NCBI RefSeq assembly: GCF_003337235.1 | Contig: NZ_QPJC01000003.1 | Coordinates: 272,931 to 336,930 of the forward strand | Origin: Halopolyspora algeriensis | GTDB lineage: Bacteria > Actinomycetota > Actinomycetes > Mycobacteriales > Pseudonocardiaceae | DNA length: 64,000 nucleotides | Direction: 5' to 3' | Shown: positions 37,999 to 46,897 of the stretch, in pieces | How positions within the stretch are numbered: position 1 is the first letter of the stretch | How the letters are laid out: every line of letters starts with the position of its first letter | Notes under the pieces: generated by a model | Seen by the model: only the letters and a program-made list of their open reading frames with translations | Databases searched by the model: none | What the model was told of the DNA's origin: nothing | Program-made: the position numbers and the translations under genes

Positions 37999-39107
37999 GG
38001 GGCGACACCCTCGGCCGTCACCGAGCTGCGATGCTCCTCGATGAGGTCGAGCACCTGCCGCGCGGTGACCACACCGACATAGCCGCCGTCGCCGTCGACC
38101 ACCACGCCCAGCCCGGATGGCGCGGACAACGCCGAGTCGAGAGCTCCTCGCAGCGATGTCCCCTCGACGTGAAGAGAGCCACCTGCCACGAGCTGGTCCT
38201 CGGTGAGCTGCCCGTCCACAGCGGCCTCGGGAGGCAGCCATCCGCGCGGACGCCGGTGCGCGTCCAGCACCAGTACCCACCCGGCACGGCTGGGCACGTC
38301 GGCACTGGTGTCACCGATGTGGACGGTGTCGGTGGCTTCCGGCCGCAACCTTCGGGAGTCCCTGAAGGACAGCCGCCGGTATCCCCGGTCGCGCCCCACG
38401 AACGAGGTGACGAAGTCGTCGGCGGGTTCGGCGAGCAGCGCGTCGGGCTCGGCGTATTGCGCGAGGTGACCGCCCTGCCGCAGGACCGCCACCTTCTCGC
38501 CGAGTTTGATGGCCTCGTCGATGTCGTGGGTGACGAACAGGACGGTCTTGCCCAACTCCTCCTGCAGCCGCAGCAACTCGTCCTGCAGGCCCGCGCGCAC
38601 CACCGGGTCGACCGCGCTGAACGGTTCGTCCATGAGCAGCACCGGCGGGTCGGCCGCCAGGGCTCTGGCCACCCCGACACGCTGTTGTTGCCCTCCGGAA
38701 AGCTGCGCCGGATACCGCCTGCCCAGGTCGGCGGGCAGGCCGACCCGGTCGAGCAGTTCGGCGGCGCGCGTCCGCGCCTCGCGCCGCCGGCACCCGGACA
38801 GCAACGGCACCGTCGCGACATTGTCGAGGACCGTGCGATGCGGGAACAGACCGGCTTGCTGAATGACGTAGCCGATGCCGCGCCGCAGGCGTGCCGCGTC
38901 GAATTCCCGGACGTCGGTCCCATCGACGAGCACGGCCCCGGAGGACGGCTCGATCATCCGGTTCACCATGCGCATCAGCGTGGTCTTGCCGCATCCGGAC
39001 GGTCCGACCAGCACCGTGATCGTGCCGGTCTCGGCCGACATGCTCAGCTCCTGCACGGCCACCGTGCCGTTCTCGTACTGCTTGCGCACGGACCGGAACT
39101 CGAGCAC
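37995..39107 (-). CDS. Osmoprotectant ABC transporter ATPase with CBS domains
   Basis: 370 residues. Walker A GPSGCGKTT, signature LSGGQQQRVGVARALAADP, Walker B VLLMDEPFSAVD, H-loop THD, followed by a C-terminal CBS pair (~255-365) ending SSVTAEGVAP. CBS domains in OpuA-type ATPases sense ionic strength, so the transporter is probably gated by osmotic stress. GTG 39107 has GAGGGGG 5-6 bases upstream; the frame is open far beyond it but without similarity. Confidence 0.93.
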   Translation of the reverse strand: MLEFRSVRKQYENGTVAVQELSMSAETGTITVLVGPSGCGKTTLMRMVNRMIEPSSGAVLVDGTDVREFDAARLRRGIGYVIQQAGLFPHRTVLDNVATVPLLSGCRRREARTRAAELLDRVGLPADLGRRYPAQLSGGQQQRVGVARALAADPPVLLMDEPFSAVDPVVRAGLQDELLRLQEELGKTVLFVTHDIDEAIKLGEKVAVLRQGGHLAQYAEPDALLAEPADDFVTSFVGRDRGYRRLSFRDSRRLRPEATDTVHIGDTSADVPSRAGWVLVLDAHRRPRGWLPPEAAVDGQLTEDQLVAGGSLHVEGTSLRGALDSALSAPSGLGVVVDGDGGYVGVVTARQVLDLIEEHRSSVTAEGVAP

Positions 39108-39377
39108 CGAGCCCCCTCGCTGAACACCGACGGTCACTTGCCGACCGTCCAAACCGGCACCGAGCCTAACCCGATCAGGCGGCACATGCGACGTAATACG
39201 GCGCACGCGTGCTACGAACAGTACTCGAGTGCGGTCCACTCGGGCCGGTGTGCGCGGTCGCGTCGGCGCTCTCTCCGGGCCGGCAGCGCTGCGCAAGCGC
39301 GAGAGAGGACCGTGATCCGGCGGGTATCCGACAGTCCCGGTAGGACCGGGCGGACGGCGATCCCCTCGGCGACACCC

Positions 39378-39395
39378 TAAGCTGGAAGCCTCATG
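39378..39395 (+). promoter_or_regulatory. Short-leader -10 of the BpsA-like gene
   Basis: TAAGCT (39378-39383) lies 9 bases before the ATG at 39393, giving at most a 2-3 base leader. It is in the 284-base divergent gap to the osmoprotectant operon, in which I see no other clear signal. Confidence 0.4.
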
Positions 39396-41006
39396 AGCAG
39401 TCCGAGGGATACGGGATCGTCGGCCGACACACCGCAGGCCGAACCCGCGGTGTCCGGGAACACCGGCGACTCCGCCGCCACCGAGCCGATCGAGGCCGTC
39501 GCCGCGCTCCTCGCCGCGGCAGGCGCTCGTGCACGTCGCCTGCGTGCGGTACTCGCACTGCTCGTCGAGGGGCCCCGCACCTTCGACGAGCTGATCCGCA
39601 CCCCCGCGGTCCCCCGCCGCACCGTCGAAGAGCTCCTCGCGGCAGCGGGCAGCGACCTCGATACCGAAGGTGGGCTCCACCGGCTCATCCCCTCGGTGCA
39701 ACGCCACTATCGCGACCGATTCGCACTCGACGAGCTGCACGCTGGCCCCGGCGGCGCCGACGTGCAGGACCGTATCCGGGAGTTCATCGACTCGGGCCCC
39801 ACACCCGCCACCGCGCTCGACCACGTGACGGCCACCCCGGAGACGGTGCTGCGCCGTGCCGAGTGGCTGCGGGACACCTACGACCTGCTCCGGGCACGGA
39901 CCCTGTTCCTCGGCGACCACGACCTGACCTCGCTGGCGGTGTGCCTCGTCGAACCCTCCGCACAGGTGACGGTGGTCGACCTCGACGAGCGGGTCCTGGC
40001 CCATATCGACGGAATCGCCGCCGAGTACGGGTTGCACATCCACACGTTGCACGCCGATCTGCGGTTCGGCCTGCCCCCGGCCGTCAAGGGTGCAGCCGAT
40101 CTGGTGTTCACCGATCCGCCCTACACCCCGGAAGGGGTCGGCCTGTTCACCGCACGCGCCGCCGAGTGCCTGACCGACACCAACAGCCGCGTCGTCCTCG
40201 CCTACGGCTTCAGCGACCGGAGCCCCGCACTCGGTCACCGGGTCCAGCAGGAGCTCCTGCGGTTGGGCATGGTGTTCGAGGCGGTCCTGCCGGACTTCCA
40301 CCGCTACTACGGTGCCCAGGCCATCGGCAGCGCCGCCGATCTCTACGTCTGCCTGCCCACCACGCAACCCCGGAAGCTGACGGGCAGGCAGCCCGCGGCC
40401 ATCTACACGCACGGCCCCCAGTCGGTGGAGGCGGGCACCGCGGCACCGAGCGAGGACTTCCTGCGGAAGCTGGGCGAGCTCACGCGCACACCGGTGCAGG
40501 AGCTGCAGCGACCGGGTTGGGACCGGCCGCTGCACGGAAACCGGGAATTCCCCGTCTTCGACCTGCGGGCCGATCCGGGGCCGTGGCTGCTGCGCATGCT
40601 GCTGGCCTGCAACACCGAGCGGGCCGCTTTCGTGGTCGGCAACCGGCACCCCGACATCACCAGCGAGCACGCGCAGAGTGCGCTTTCGGGGCTGATCGCG
40701 GCCAAGTACACGGTGCGCTTCCACCGCAGCAGCCCGGAACCGACCTGCGCGGTGGTGTTCGCCGATCCCCCGGCCCGCACCACGGGCGTCGCTCACGACC
40801 TGCTGCACCGCGCGCACGGCAAGGTCGGCAACACCTGGCGGGAGGCGCTCATCACCGACGCGGCCGGTGCGGGCTCGACCCTCACCAAGAGGGAAGCCCG
40901 GCAACGCGTCACGGGACTGATCCAGGATCCCGCCGACCTCGGCGTCCGCCTCATCGACCTGCCCCGCCTCCGCCTGGATGCGCTCCTGCACACCGCCGAG
41001 GCGTGA
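39393..41006 (+). CDS. Branched-chain polyamine synthase A-like protein
   Basis: 537 residues. Residues ~30-110 form a winged-helix-like region (LALLVEGPRTFDELIRTPAVPRRTVEELL). Residues ~150-360 are the aminopropyltransferase core of the BpsA (PF01861, formerly DUF43) family: RTLFLGDHDLTSLAVCL, VTVVDLDERVL and the key TDPPYTPEGVGLF motif. The last ~165 residues are an extra domain I do not recognise. BpsA adds aminopropyl groups to spermidine in thermophiles; the role in a mesophilic actinomycete is not established. No polyamine genes are adjacent. Confidence 0.85.
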   Translation: MSSPRDTGSSADTPQAEPAVSGNTGDSAATEPIEAVAALLAAAGARARRLRAVLALLVEGPRTFDELIRTPAVPRRTVEELLAAAGSDLDTEGGLHRLIPSVQRHYRDRFALDELHAGPGGADVQDRIREFIDSGPTPATALDHVTATPETVLRRAEWLRDTYDLLRARTLFLGDHDLTSLAVCLVEPSAQVTVVDLDERVLAHIDGIAAEYGLHIHTLHADLRFGLPPAVKGAADLVFTDPPYTPEGVGLFTARAAECLTDTNSRVVLAYGFSDRSPALGHRVQQELLRLGMVFEAVLPDFHRYYGAQAIGSAADLYVCLPTTQPRKLTGRQPAAIYTHGPQSVEAGTAAPSEDFLRKLGELTRTPVQELQRPGWDRPLHGNREFPVFDLRADPGPWLLRMLLACNTERAAFVVGNRHPDITSEHAQSALSGLIAAKYTVRFHRSSPEPTCAVVFADPPARTTGVAHDLLHRAHGKVGNTWREALITDAAGAGSTLTKREARQRVTGLIQDPADLGVRLIDLPRLRLDALLHTAEA

Positions 41007-41061
41007 GCATTCGCCCCGGCCGGGGATTCCTCGGCGCCGAAGCCCGCACCGGTTCCCTCGG

Positions 41062-43482
41062 TCAGGGGGCGGGCGGGACGTGGAGGGGGCCGCACGACAG
41101 CAGGGTCCGCAGCTCCGCTGCGGGAAGTGGGTAGGAGAACAACCATCCCTGATGGGCGTCCACGCCGATCTCGGAAAGGACGTGGAACTGCGTGGCGGTC
41201 TCCACCCCTTCCGCGATGCACTGCCTGCCCATGGCCCCGGCCATGTCGACCACCGCTTTGGCCACTGCGAAATCCGAGGCATCCTCGCCGACACCGGAGA
41301 CGAAGCGGCGGTCCACCTTGATGATCTGGGCGGAGAGGTCCTTGAGCCGGGCCAGCGAGGAGTACCCGGTGCCGAAGTCGTCCACCGCGAAGCGCACCCC
41401 GCGCTCGGCCAGCTCCCCCATCGACTGCCGGGAGCGCGAGGGCAGGTCGACCAGAGCGGTTTCGACCAGTTCCAGCACGACCCGGTGCCAGTCGATTCCG
41501 GATTCCGCCACCGTGTCGGCCACGACATCGACGAAGTTGTGGTCACCGGGCACGATGCCGCCCATGTTGATCGCCACCGTCACCGGCCGCCCGTGCGGCT
41601 TCGGCCAGCTCGCGGCTTCGCGCAGGGCGTTGCGCAGCACCCACCGGTCGATCTCCCGGAGCAAGTCACCCTGCTCCGCCACCGGCAGGAACACGCCGGG
41701 GGAGAGCATGCCCCGTTCCGGATGCGGCCAGCGCAGCAGCGCCTCGACGCTGACGATCGAACCGTCCCCGTCCACCACGGGCTGGTAATGCAGCGTCAGC
41801 TCGTCATTGTGCAGTGCCTCACGGAGCTGCCCCTCCAGGTGAAGCTGCCGGTCGGCCGAGGCGATCAGGGCAGGACCGGCCAGCGAGACCCTGCCCGCAC
41901 CACGCCGTTTCGCCTCGAACATGGCCGCGTCGGCAAAGCGCAACAGGTCCACGCCCCCCACTCCGCTGCCGTTGGGCGCCGACGCGCCGATCGAGGCCGA
42001 CACCCGTACGAGCTGACCACGTACGGGAACCGCCGTGCGGAACAGGCCGGAGACGCGGGTGGCCAGTGAGTCCACGCCCCCCACGTCATCGGTGTCCGGG
42101 CAGGTGATCACGAACTCGTCACCGGAGAGGCGCGCGACGGTACATCCTTCGGGGAGGCCACCCTCCAGGCGCCGGGCCAGCGCCACGAGCAGTTCATCCC
42201 CCGCGTCGTGCCCCAGGGAGTCGTTGACCCGCTTGAAGTTGTCGATGTCGCAGAACAGGACGGCGACCCGGTCGGAATCGGGGCGGTCGAGCATCCGACC
42301 GAGCCTCTCCTTGACGGCCACCCGGTTCGGCAACCCCGTGAGCTCGTCGTGCGTGGCCTGAAAGTGCAGCGATTCGGCGGCCCGGCGCCGCTCGGTGATG
42401 TCCTGGAAAACCACCAGCCAGAAGTGCGTGCCATCGTCCTGTACCGACAGTGCCGTGTGCAGCTCGCAGTACACCGGCTTCCCGTCGGAACGGATCAGCG
42501 TTCGCTGGGGAACCCGATGGTGTTCTCCGTCCTCCGCGCGGGCCTCCCCCAGGGGAATACCCCGCTCGTCGGGATGGGTCATCTGCCCGGCGGTCATTCC
42601 CCGGAGCCGGTCGAGGTGATACCCCAGCAACTCGCAGAGCGCGTCGTTGGCGTCGACCAGCCGTTCGCTCCGGTCGAACAATCCGATACCCACCGGAGTG
42701 ATGGCCACCAGATCGGTGAAGCGCTGACTCGAGCGCTCCATTCTGGTCACGGCCGCGCGCTGCTCCGTGATGTCCTGTGCGGTACCGACCAGCAACGTAC
42801 GCCCGCCGGGATCCTCGATCACGGCACCGTGCAACCGGAGGGTGCGCACCGCCCCGTCCGGGCGGATGTAGCGATGCTCGAGCTCGATCGGTTGTCCGCC
42901 CTCGGTCAGGGGGCGCCACGCCTCGCGCACCCGGGCGCGGTCTTCGGGATGCACATGGTCCAAATAGGAGCGGAAAGTGGTGACAGAGCCGGGTGACTTG
43001 CCGATGACCTCGTAGAGCACCTTCGACAGCCGCATGCTCTCGACTTGCGGATTCCACTCCCACGTGCCCACCTGCGCGACCCGCTGCGCATCGTGCAGCT
43101 TGCGGCGTTCGTCGGCGATCCCGGAGGGATCGACGAGATCCGACACATCGACGAGCACCGTCACCGTGAGCTGCTTGTTCCTGTGGTGCGGCCAACTGAG
43201 CATCCGGACGCCGACATCACCGCAGCGAGCGCGCAAGCGCACGACATCGCCCCTGGTCACAAGCAGCTCCGTCAGCTTGCGTCCGACCAGGGCGACGGGC
43301 GAGAACTCTCCTGCCAGGGCCGCCGCCTGCGGTGTCGCGCGGATCACCGTCCCGTCCGGTGTGCTCAGCAGTGCCGGCGCCTCCGGCAATGGTTCCGGCT
43401 CCGGCTCGCTTCCCAGGTCCACTCCGGGCATACGCAACACGCCGGAGGTATGTCTTCGCCCCCCACTGTGCTCGGTGGTCAA
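41062..43482 (-). CDS. PAS-PAS-PAS-GGDEF-EAL cyclic-di-GMP protein
   Basis: About 806 residues. An N-terminal PAS-like region is followed by a PAS_3 (VGTWEWNP...HVHPEDRARV), a third PAS (VGIGLFDRSERLVDANDAL), a GGDEF domain and an EAL domain. The diguanylate cyclase signature is SGDEF (ARLSGDEFVI), one residue off GGDEF, so cyclase activity is uncertain. The EAL domain looks complete: EALLRW, INM, ELVET, DDFGTGYSSL, IKVDRRFV, AEGVET and HQGW. It is soluble, with no TM. TTG 43482 is chosen for its strong GGAGGAGAGGG site; ATG 43431 is an alternative. Confidence 0.88.
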   Translation of the reverse strand: MTTEHSGGRRHTSGVLRMPGVDLGSEPEPEPLPEAPALLSTPDGTVIRATPQAAALAGEFSPVALVGRKLTELLVTRGDVVRLRARCGDVGVRMLSWPHHRNKQLTVTVLVDVSDLVDPSGIADERRKLHDAQRVAQVGTWEWNPQVESMRLSKVLYEVIGKSPGSVTTFRSYLDHVHPEDRARVREAWRPLTEGGQPIELEHRYIRPDGAVRTLRLHGAVIEDPGGRTLLVGTAQDITEQRAAVTRMERSSQRFTDLVAITPVGIGLFDRSERLVDANDALCELLGYHLDRLRGMTAGQMTHPDERGIPLGEARAEDGEHHRVPQRTLIRSDGKPVYCELHTALSVQDDGTHFWLVVFQDITERRRAAESLHFQATHDELTGLPNRVAVKERLGRMLDRPDSDRVAVLFCDIDNFKRVNDSLGHDAGDELLVALARRLEGGLPEGCTVARLSGDEFVITCPDTDDVGGVDSLATRVSGLFRTAVPVRGQLVRVSASIGASAPNGSGVGGVDLLRFADAAMFEAKRRGAGRVSLAGPALIASADRQLHLEGQLREALHNDELTLHYQPVVDGDGSIVSVEALLRWPHPERGMLSPGVFLPVAEQGDLLREIDRWVLRNALREAASWPKPHGRPVTVAINMGGIVPGDHNFVDVVADTVAESGIDWHRVVLELVETALVDLPSRSRQSMGELAERGVRFAVDDFGTGYSSLARLKDLSAQIIKVDRRFVSGVGEDASDFAVAKAVVDMAGAMGRQCIAEGVETATQFHVLSEIGVDAHQGWLFSYPLPAAELRTLLSCGPLHVPPAP

Positions 43483-43719
43483 GAGCCCTCTCCTCCTGCG
43501 TTGCCTGCGCCTCTGCGACGGGCACCGACCCCTCATCGAAGCAAGTGATCGACGCCACAGCAGGAGGCAGACCTTACCGGCAAACGAGTGAACAGGACAG
43601 TTCGGATGAATGCCGGCATCGTGCTTCCAGGGCAATACTCCAGGGGAGACGGCGACAATTCCCCGAAAACGGTGACATCCGTTGTCGCCCGCGTTTTTCG
43701 CCGGGAGCACAGCGAGCGA

Positions 43720-43760
43720 CGAGGCCGGGGCCGCCCCGTCCACGGGTGGCCCCGGCCTCG
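43720..43760 (-). terminator. Terminator downstream of malic enzyme
   Basis: A 13-bp perfect stem CGAGGCCGGGGCC (43720-43732) with 43748-43760 and a 15-base loop, 19 bases after the malic enzyme stop on the minus strand. A short TTTTT is at 43694-43698 on the plus strand. Confidence 0.65.
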
Positions 43761-43778
43761 TTCACACTGCATCCCACC

Positions 43779-45020
43779 TCAGGCGGTGGCGACACCGTCC
43801 TCGCGGGCCGCCTTCGCGACAGCAGCGGTCACCTCGGGCGCCACGCGTGGGTCCAGTGGGCTGGGCACGATGCGGTCGGCCGCCAGTTCGTCGGTGGCGA
43901 CCTCCGCGATCGCCTCCGCCGCCGCGACCTTCATCCGATCGCTGATCATCCGCGAGCCCACCTGGAGGGCTCCCTTGAAGATGCCCGGGAAGGCGAGCAC
44001 GTTGTTGATCTGATTGGGGAAGTCGCTGCGCCCGGTCGCGACCACCGAGGCATGCTTGGCTGCCACGTTCGGGTGAATCTCGGGGTCCGGGTTCGACAGT
44101 GCGAACACGATCGCGTCATCGGCCATCGACTCGATCAAGTTCTCGGGAATCTGGCCCGCCGAAACGCCGATCAGCGCGTCGGCGCCCCGCAGCGCCTCGG
44201 TGAGCCCGCCCGTGATGGCCCGGGGATTGGTCCGTTCGGCCAGCTCGAACTTGATCGGGGTGAGGTTCTCTCTGCCGGAATGGATGATGCCGCGCGAATC
44301 CGCCACGATGACCTCACCGACCCCGGCGGCTTCCAGGATCTCCGCACAGGCCACCCCGGCCGCACCCGCACCCGAGATGACCACGCGCAGCGAGCTCAGC
44401 TCGCGACCCACCACCCGGCAGGCATTGCGCAACGCGGCCAGGGTCACCACCGCCGTACCGTGCTGATCGTCGTGCATGACCGGGCAGTCCAGCGCCTCGA
44501 TCAGGCGACGTTCCAGCTCGAAGCAGCGTGGTGCGGCCACGTCCTCCAGATTCACCGCTCCGAACGACGGGCGCATCCGGACCAGGGACTCGACGATCTC
44601 GTCGACATCGGTGGTGTCGAACACCAGCGGAATCGAGTCGAGCCCGGCGAAAGTCTTGAACAGTGCCGACTTGCCCTCCATCACCGGCAACGACGCCCGG
44701 GGGCCGATGTCGCCCAGCCCCAGCACAGCGGTCCCGTCACTGACCACGGCCACGAGTTGCTGCGTCCACGTGTAGCGGGCGGCCAGCGTCTCGTCCCCGG
44801 AAATCGCGCGGCTGACCTCGGCCACACCGGGCGTGTAGGCGATCGACAGGTCACGGGGACTGGTCAGCGGCGCGGTCGGCGCGATGGAGAGCTTGCCGCC
44901 CTCGTGGGCACCGAAGACTTCCTCATCGGTCAATGGCACGCTCGGGTCCTGGGGGTTGCTTTCGCCGGAGTCGGCCTCATGCGAGCCGGGCACGGTACTG
45001 CGGTCGTTCACGGTGGTCAC
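43779..45020 (-). CDS. NAD(P)-dependent malic enzyme
   Basis: 413 residues, the short bacterial malic enzyme. N-terminal malic domain: TSPRDLSIAYTPGVAEVSRAI, GLGDIGPRASLPVMEGKSALFK, LPVMEGK Lys and EDVAAPRCFELE. NAD domain: VVISGAGAAGVACAEIL, VADSRGIIHSGR, FALSNPDPEI and SDFPNQINNVLAFPG. It decarboxylates malate to pyruvate. The GTG start has AGGAGGG upstream. There is no phosphotransacetylase fusion. Confidence 0.95.
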   Translation of the reverse strand: MTTVNDRSTVPGSHEADSGESNPQDPSVPLTDEEVFGAHEGGKLSIAPTAPLTSPRDLSIAYTPGVAEVSRAISGDETLAARYTWTQQLVAVVSDGTAVLGLGDIGPRASLPVMEGKSALFKTFAGLDSIPLVFDTTDVDEIVESLVRMRPSFGAVNLEDVAAPRCFELERRLIEALDCPVMHDDQHGTAVVTLAALRNACRVVGRELSSLRVVISGAGAAGVACAEILEAAGVGEVIVADSRGIIHSGRENLTPIKFELAERTNPRAITGGLTEALRGADALIGVSAGQIPENLIESMADDAIVFALSNPDPEIHPNVAAKHASVVATGRSDFPNQINNVLAFPGIFKGALQVGSRMISDRMKVAAAEAIAEVATDELAADRIVPSPLDPRVAPEVTAAVAKAAREDGVATA

Positions 45021-45417
45021 GGCGTCCCTCCTGTTGCCTGACCTGCAGGCCGGAATGTCCTATCCCGGCCCAGGCGATTGGGCGACGGTCCGCACCTGCA
45101 CGGACGGTACCGGCGAGGCGGACGTCTTGGTTACCGGCGCTCGCTGTCCCGGTTGACGAACAGCGGCTTCGGCGGACGCTGCGGTCCCGTCAGTATGACA
45201 GGCAGCTCCGCCGCTGTCTGCGATCCGGGTCACAGCGGACCAGCAACTTCAACAATTTGTCAATTTCACTGTGGTGCTTTGCGACACCCGCACGGCGGCG
45301 CCCCTCGCGGACGGCCCGGCGTAGCCGCACAGATCCGTAGCCGCACAGGGCCGTAGCCGCACAGGTGCACCAGGGCCCTGGCAGGACATCGCAAAGCCCA
45401 CTTCTAGGCTTTCGGTC
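45021..45417. other. Divergent intergenic region with repeats
   Basis: A 397-base stretch between malic enzyme and the epimerase gene. It contains an AT-richer segment (45240-45275, CAACTTCAACAATTTGTCAA) and, near the right end, three exact 12-bp repeats annotated separately. I see no gene in it. It should hold the promoters of both flanking genes. Confidence 0.6.
45321..45364 (+). repeat. Three 12-bp direct repeats with 16-bp period
   Basis: GTAGCCGCACAG occurs at 45321-45332, 45337-45348 and 45353-45364, exactly 16 bases apart. The last copy ends 53 bases before the epimerase start and 40 before its -10. It is likely a protein binding array. Confidence 0.8.
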
Positions 45418-45420
45418 GTG
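45405..45420 (+). promoter_or_regulatory. Leaderless-type -10 of the epimerase gene
   Basis: TAGGCT (45405-45410) is followed by 7 bases and the GTG start (45418), typical of leaderless transcripts. No Shine-Dalgarno sequence is present. Confidence 0.55.
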
Positions 45421-46026
45421 CAGGCACGGCAACTTGAGTTCATTGGCGCGTTCGAGTTCACCCCGGATTCCTTCCCCGACCACCGCGGCCTGTTCGTGGC
45501 ACCGTTCCAGGAGGCCGTGTTCACCGAGGCCGTGGGACACGGGCTCCACGTGGCGCAGAGCAACCACAGCGTGTCGGCACGCAATGTCGTGCGCGGCGTG
45601 CACTTCGCCGAGGTCCCCCCCGGGCAGGCCAAGTACGTCTACTGCCCGGCAGGCGGGATCCTCGACGTCGTCGTGGACGTCCGGATCGGCTCGCCCACCT
45701 TCGGGCGCTGGCAGGCGGTACGGCTGGACTCCGCCGAATACCGCGCGCTGTACCTCGCCGAGGGACTGGGGCACGCCTTCGCCGCGCTCAGTGACGACAC
45801 GGCGGTGGCCTACCTCTGCTCCACCGCCTACAACCCCGCCGTCGAGCACGGCGTCAATCCGCTGGATCCGGACCTCGACCTGCCCTGGGGAGAGCTCGGT
45901 GCCGACCCGATCCTGTCGGCCAAGGACCGCGACGCGCCGAGCCTTTCCGAGGCCGCCGAGGCCGGATTGCTCCCGCACTACGACGACTGCCTCGCTCGCT
46001 ACGAGCGCCTGCGTGCCGGGAGCTGA
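45418..46026 (+). CDS. dTDP-4-dehydrorhamnose 3,5-epimerase family protein
   Basis: 202 residues, RmlC cupin fold: FTPDSFPDHRGLFVAPFQE, SNHSVSARNVVRGVHFAEVP (catalytic His in RGVHF), VYCPAGGILDVVVDVR and AEGLGHAFAALSDD, a Tyr-containing region, and LDPDLDLPW. It epimerises dTDP-4-keto-6-deoxyglucose in rhamnose or deoxysugar synthesis. It is not near rmlA, B or D, so it may be an EvaD/NovW-like 5- or 3,5-epimerase serving a distant pathway. Upstream direct repeats suggest dedicated control. Convergent with sodX, 6 bases apart. Confidence 0.88.
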   Translation: MQARQLEFIGAFEFTPDSFPDHRGLFVAPFQEAVFTEAVGHGLHVAQSNHSVSARNVVRGVHFAEVPPGQAKYVYCPAGGILDVVVDVRIGSPTFGRWQAVRLDSAEYRALYLAEGLGHAFAALSDDTAVAYLCSTAYNPAVEHGVNPLDPDLDLPWGELGADPILSAKDRDAPSLSEAAEAGLLPHYDDCLARYERLRAGS

Positions 46027-46032
46027 AGCGAC

Positions 46033-46347
46033 TCAGCGCACCCGTCCGGGACGTGGCCACAGCCGCCAACGCACGACCCCCAGCACCATGGCCGGACCGA
46101 GCTCCCGGGAGTCCGTCGACCCGGCCGTGTTGTCCCCCGTGACGTGCCAGCCGTCGCCCTCGTGGCACACCGCCCGTTTCACCGACAACTGGTGCGGCCG
46201 CTGCGGCCAGCGCACCAGCACCACCGCATCGGGCTCCGGCCGGGCGCGCGTCCGCAGCAACACCACATCGCCGTCGCGCAGTGTCGGAGTCATCGAGGGC
46301 CCACGCACCAGCACCCGCCTCCAGGGCAACCGGTCGAGTGAGTTCAC
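46033..46347 (-). CDS. sodX: Nickel-type superoxide dismutase maturation protease
   Basis: 104 residues, a minimal S26 signal-peptidase-like enzyme: RVLVRGPSMTPTLRDGDVVLL (nucleophile Ser), LSVKRAV (general-base Lys) and VTGDNTAGSTDSRELGPA (box E). It has no membrane anchor, fitting a cytoplasmic protease that removes the NiSOD propeptide. It is divergent from sodN, as usual in actinomycetes. GTG 46347 has GGAGG 5 bases upstream; the GTG at 46353 is too close to it. Confidence 0.88.
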   Translation of the reverse strand: MNSLDRLPWRRVLVRGPSMTPTLRDGDVVLLRTRARPEPDAVVLVRWPQRPHQLSVKRAVCHEGDGWHVTGDNTAGSTDSRELGPAMVLGVVRWRLWPRPGRVR

Positions 46348-46428
46348 GGGCACCTCCGATAAGACAACAGCGATCTTAGGCGAGTAGGGTCATGCGTGTC
46401 GGAGCATTCACTGTCACAGGGAGGACAT

Positions 46429-46836
46429 ATGCGACTGCTGTCGCGAATCCTCAGCCCGCGCCTGGAGGCGACCGCACACTGCGACCTCCCGTGCGGCGTG
46501 TACGACCCGGCGCAGGCCCGGATCGAGGCTGAGTCCGTCAAGGCGATTCAGGAGAAGTACCAGGCCAGCGAGGATTCCGAGTATCGCACACGTGCGATCA
46601 TCATCGCCGAGGAGCGCTCGGAGCTGGTCAAGCACCACCTGTGGGTGCTGTGGACGGATTACTTCAAGCCGCCGCACTTCGAGAAGTACCCGCAGCTGCA
46701 CGAGCTGATCAACAAGGCCACCAAGGCTGCGGGGGCGGCCGGCACCAAGGGCTCGATGGACCCGGCCACGGGCCAGGAGCTGTTGGACTACATCGCCGAG
46801 ATCGACAAGATCTTCTGGGAGACCAAGAAGGGCTGA
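46429..46836 (+). CDS. sodN: Nickel superoxide dismutase
   Basis: 135 residues. A 16-residue leader (MRLLSRILSPRLEATA) precedes the mature N-terminus HCDLPCGVYDPAQARIEA, the nickel hook with His1, Cys2 and Cys6. The four-helix body follows (AESVKAIQEKYQ, KHHLWVLWTDYFKPPHFEKYPQLH, DYIAEIDKIFWETKK). It dismutates superoxide in the cytoplasm as a hexamer; SodX from the divergent gene must cleave the leader. AGGGAGG precedes the ATG. A strong terminator follows. Expression is probably nickel-controlled (Nur), but I could not identify a clear Nur box. Confidence 0.97.
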   Translation: MRLLSRILSPRLEATAHCDLPCGVYDPAQARIEAESVKAIQEKYQASEDSEYRTRAIIIAEERSELVKHHLWVLWTDYFKPPHFEKYPQLHELINKATKAAGAAGTKGSMDPATGQELLDYIAEIDKIFWETKKG

Positions 46837-46853
46837 GGTAGTCGCTTCGGTGG

Positions 46854-46897
46854 CGGCGCCGGCCGGCGAGAACTCTTCGCCGGCCGGCGCCGTTTTT
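46854..46897 (+). terminator. Strong intrinsic terminator after sodN
   Basis: A 16-bp perfect stem (46854-46869 with 46877-46892), loop GAACTCT, then TTTTT. The clearest rho-independent terminator in the window. Confidence 0.95.

Noticed and set aside
43586..43605. Possible fourth hairpin-repeat copy (CGAGTGAACAGGACAGTTC)
   Set aside because: Shares only the first bases with the family; no long inverted arm or conserved loop.
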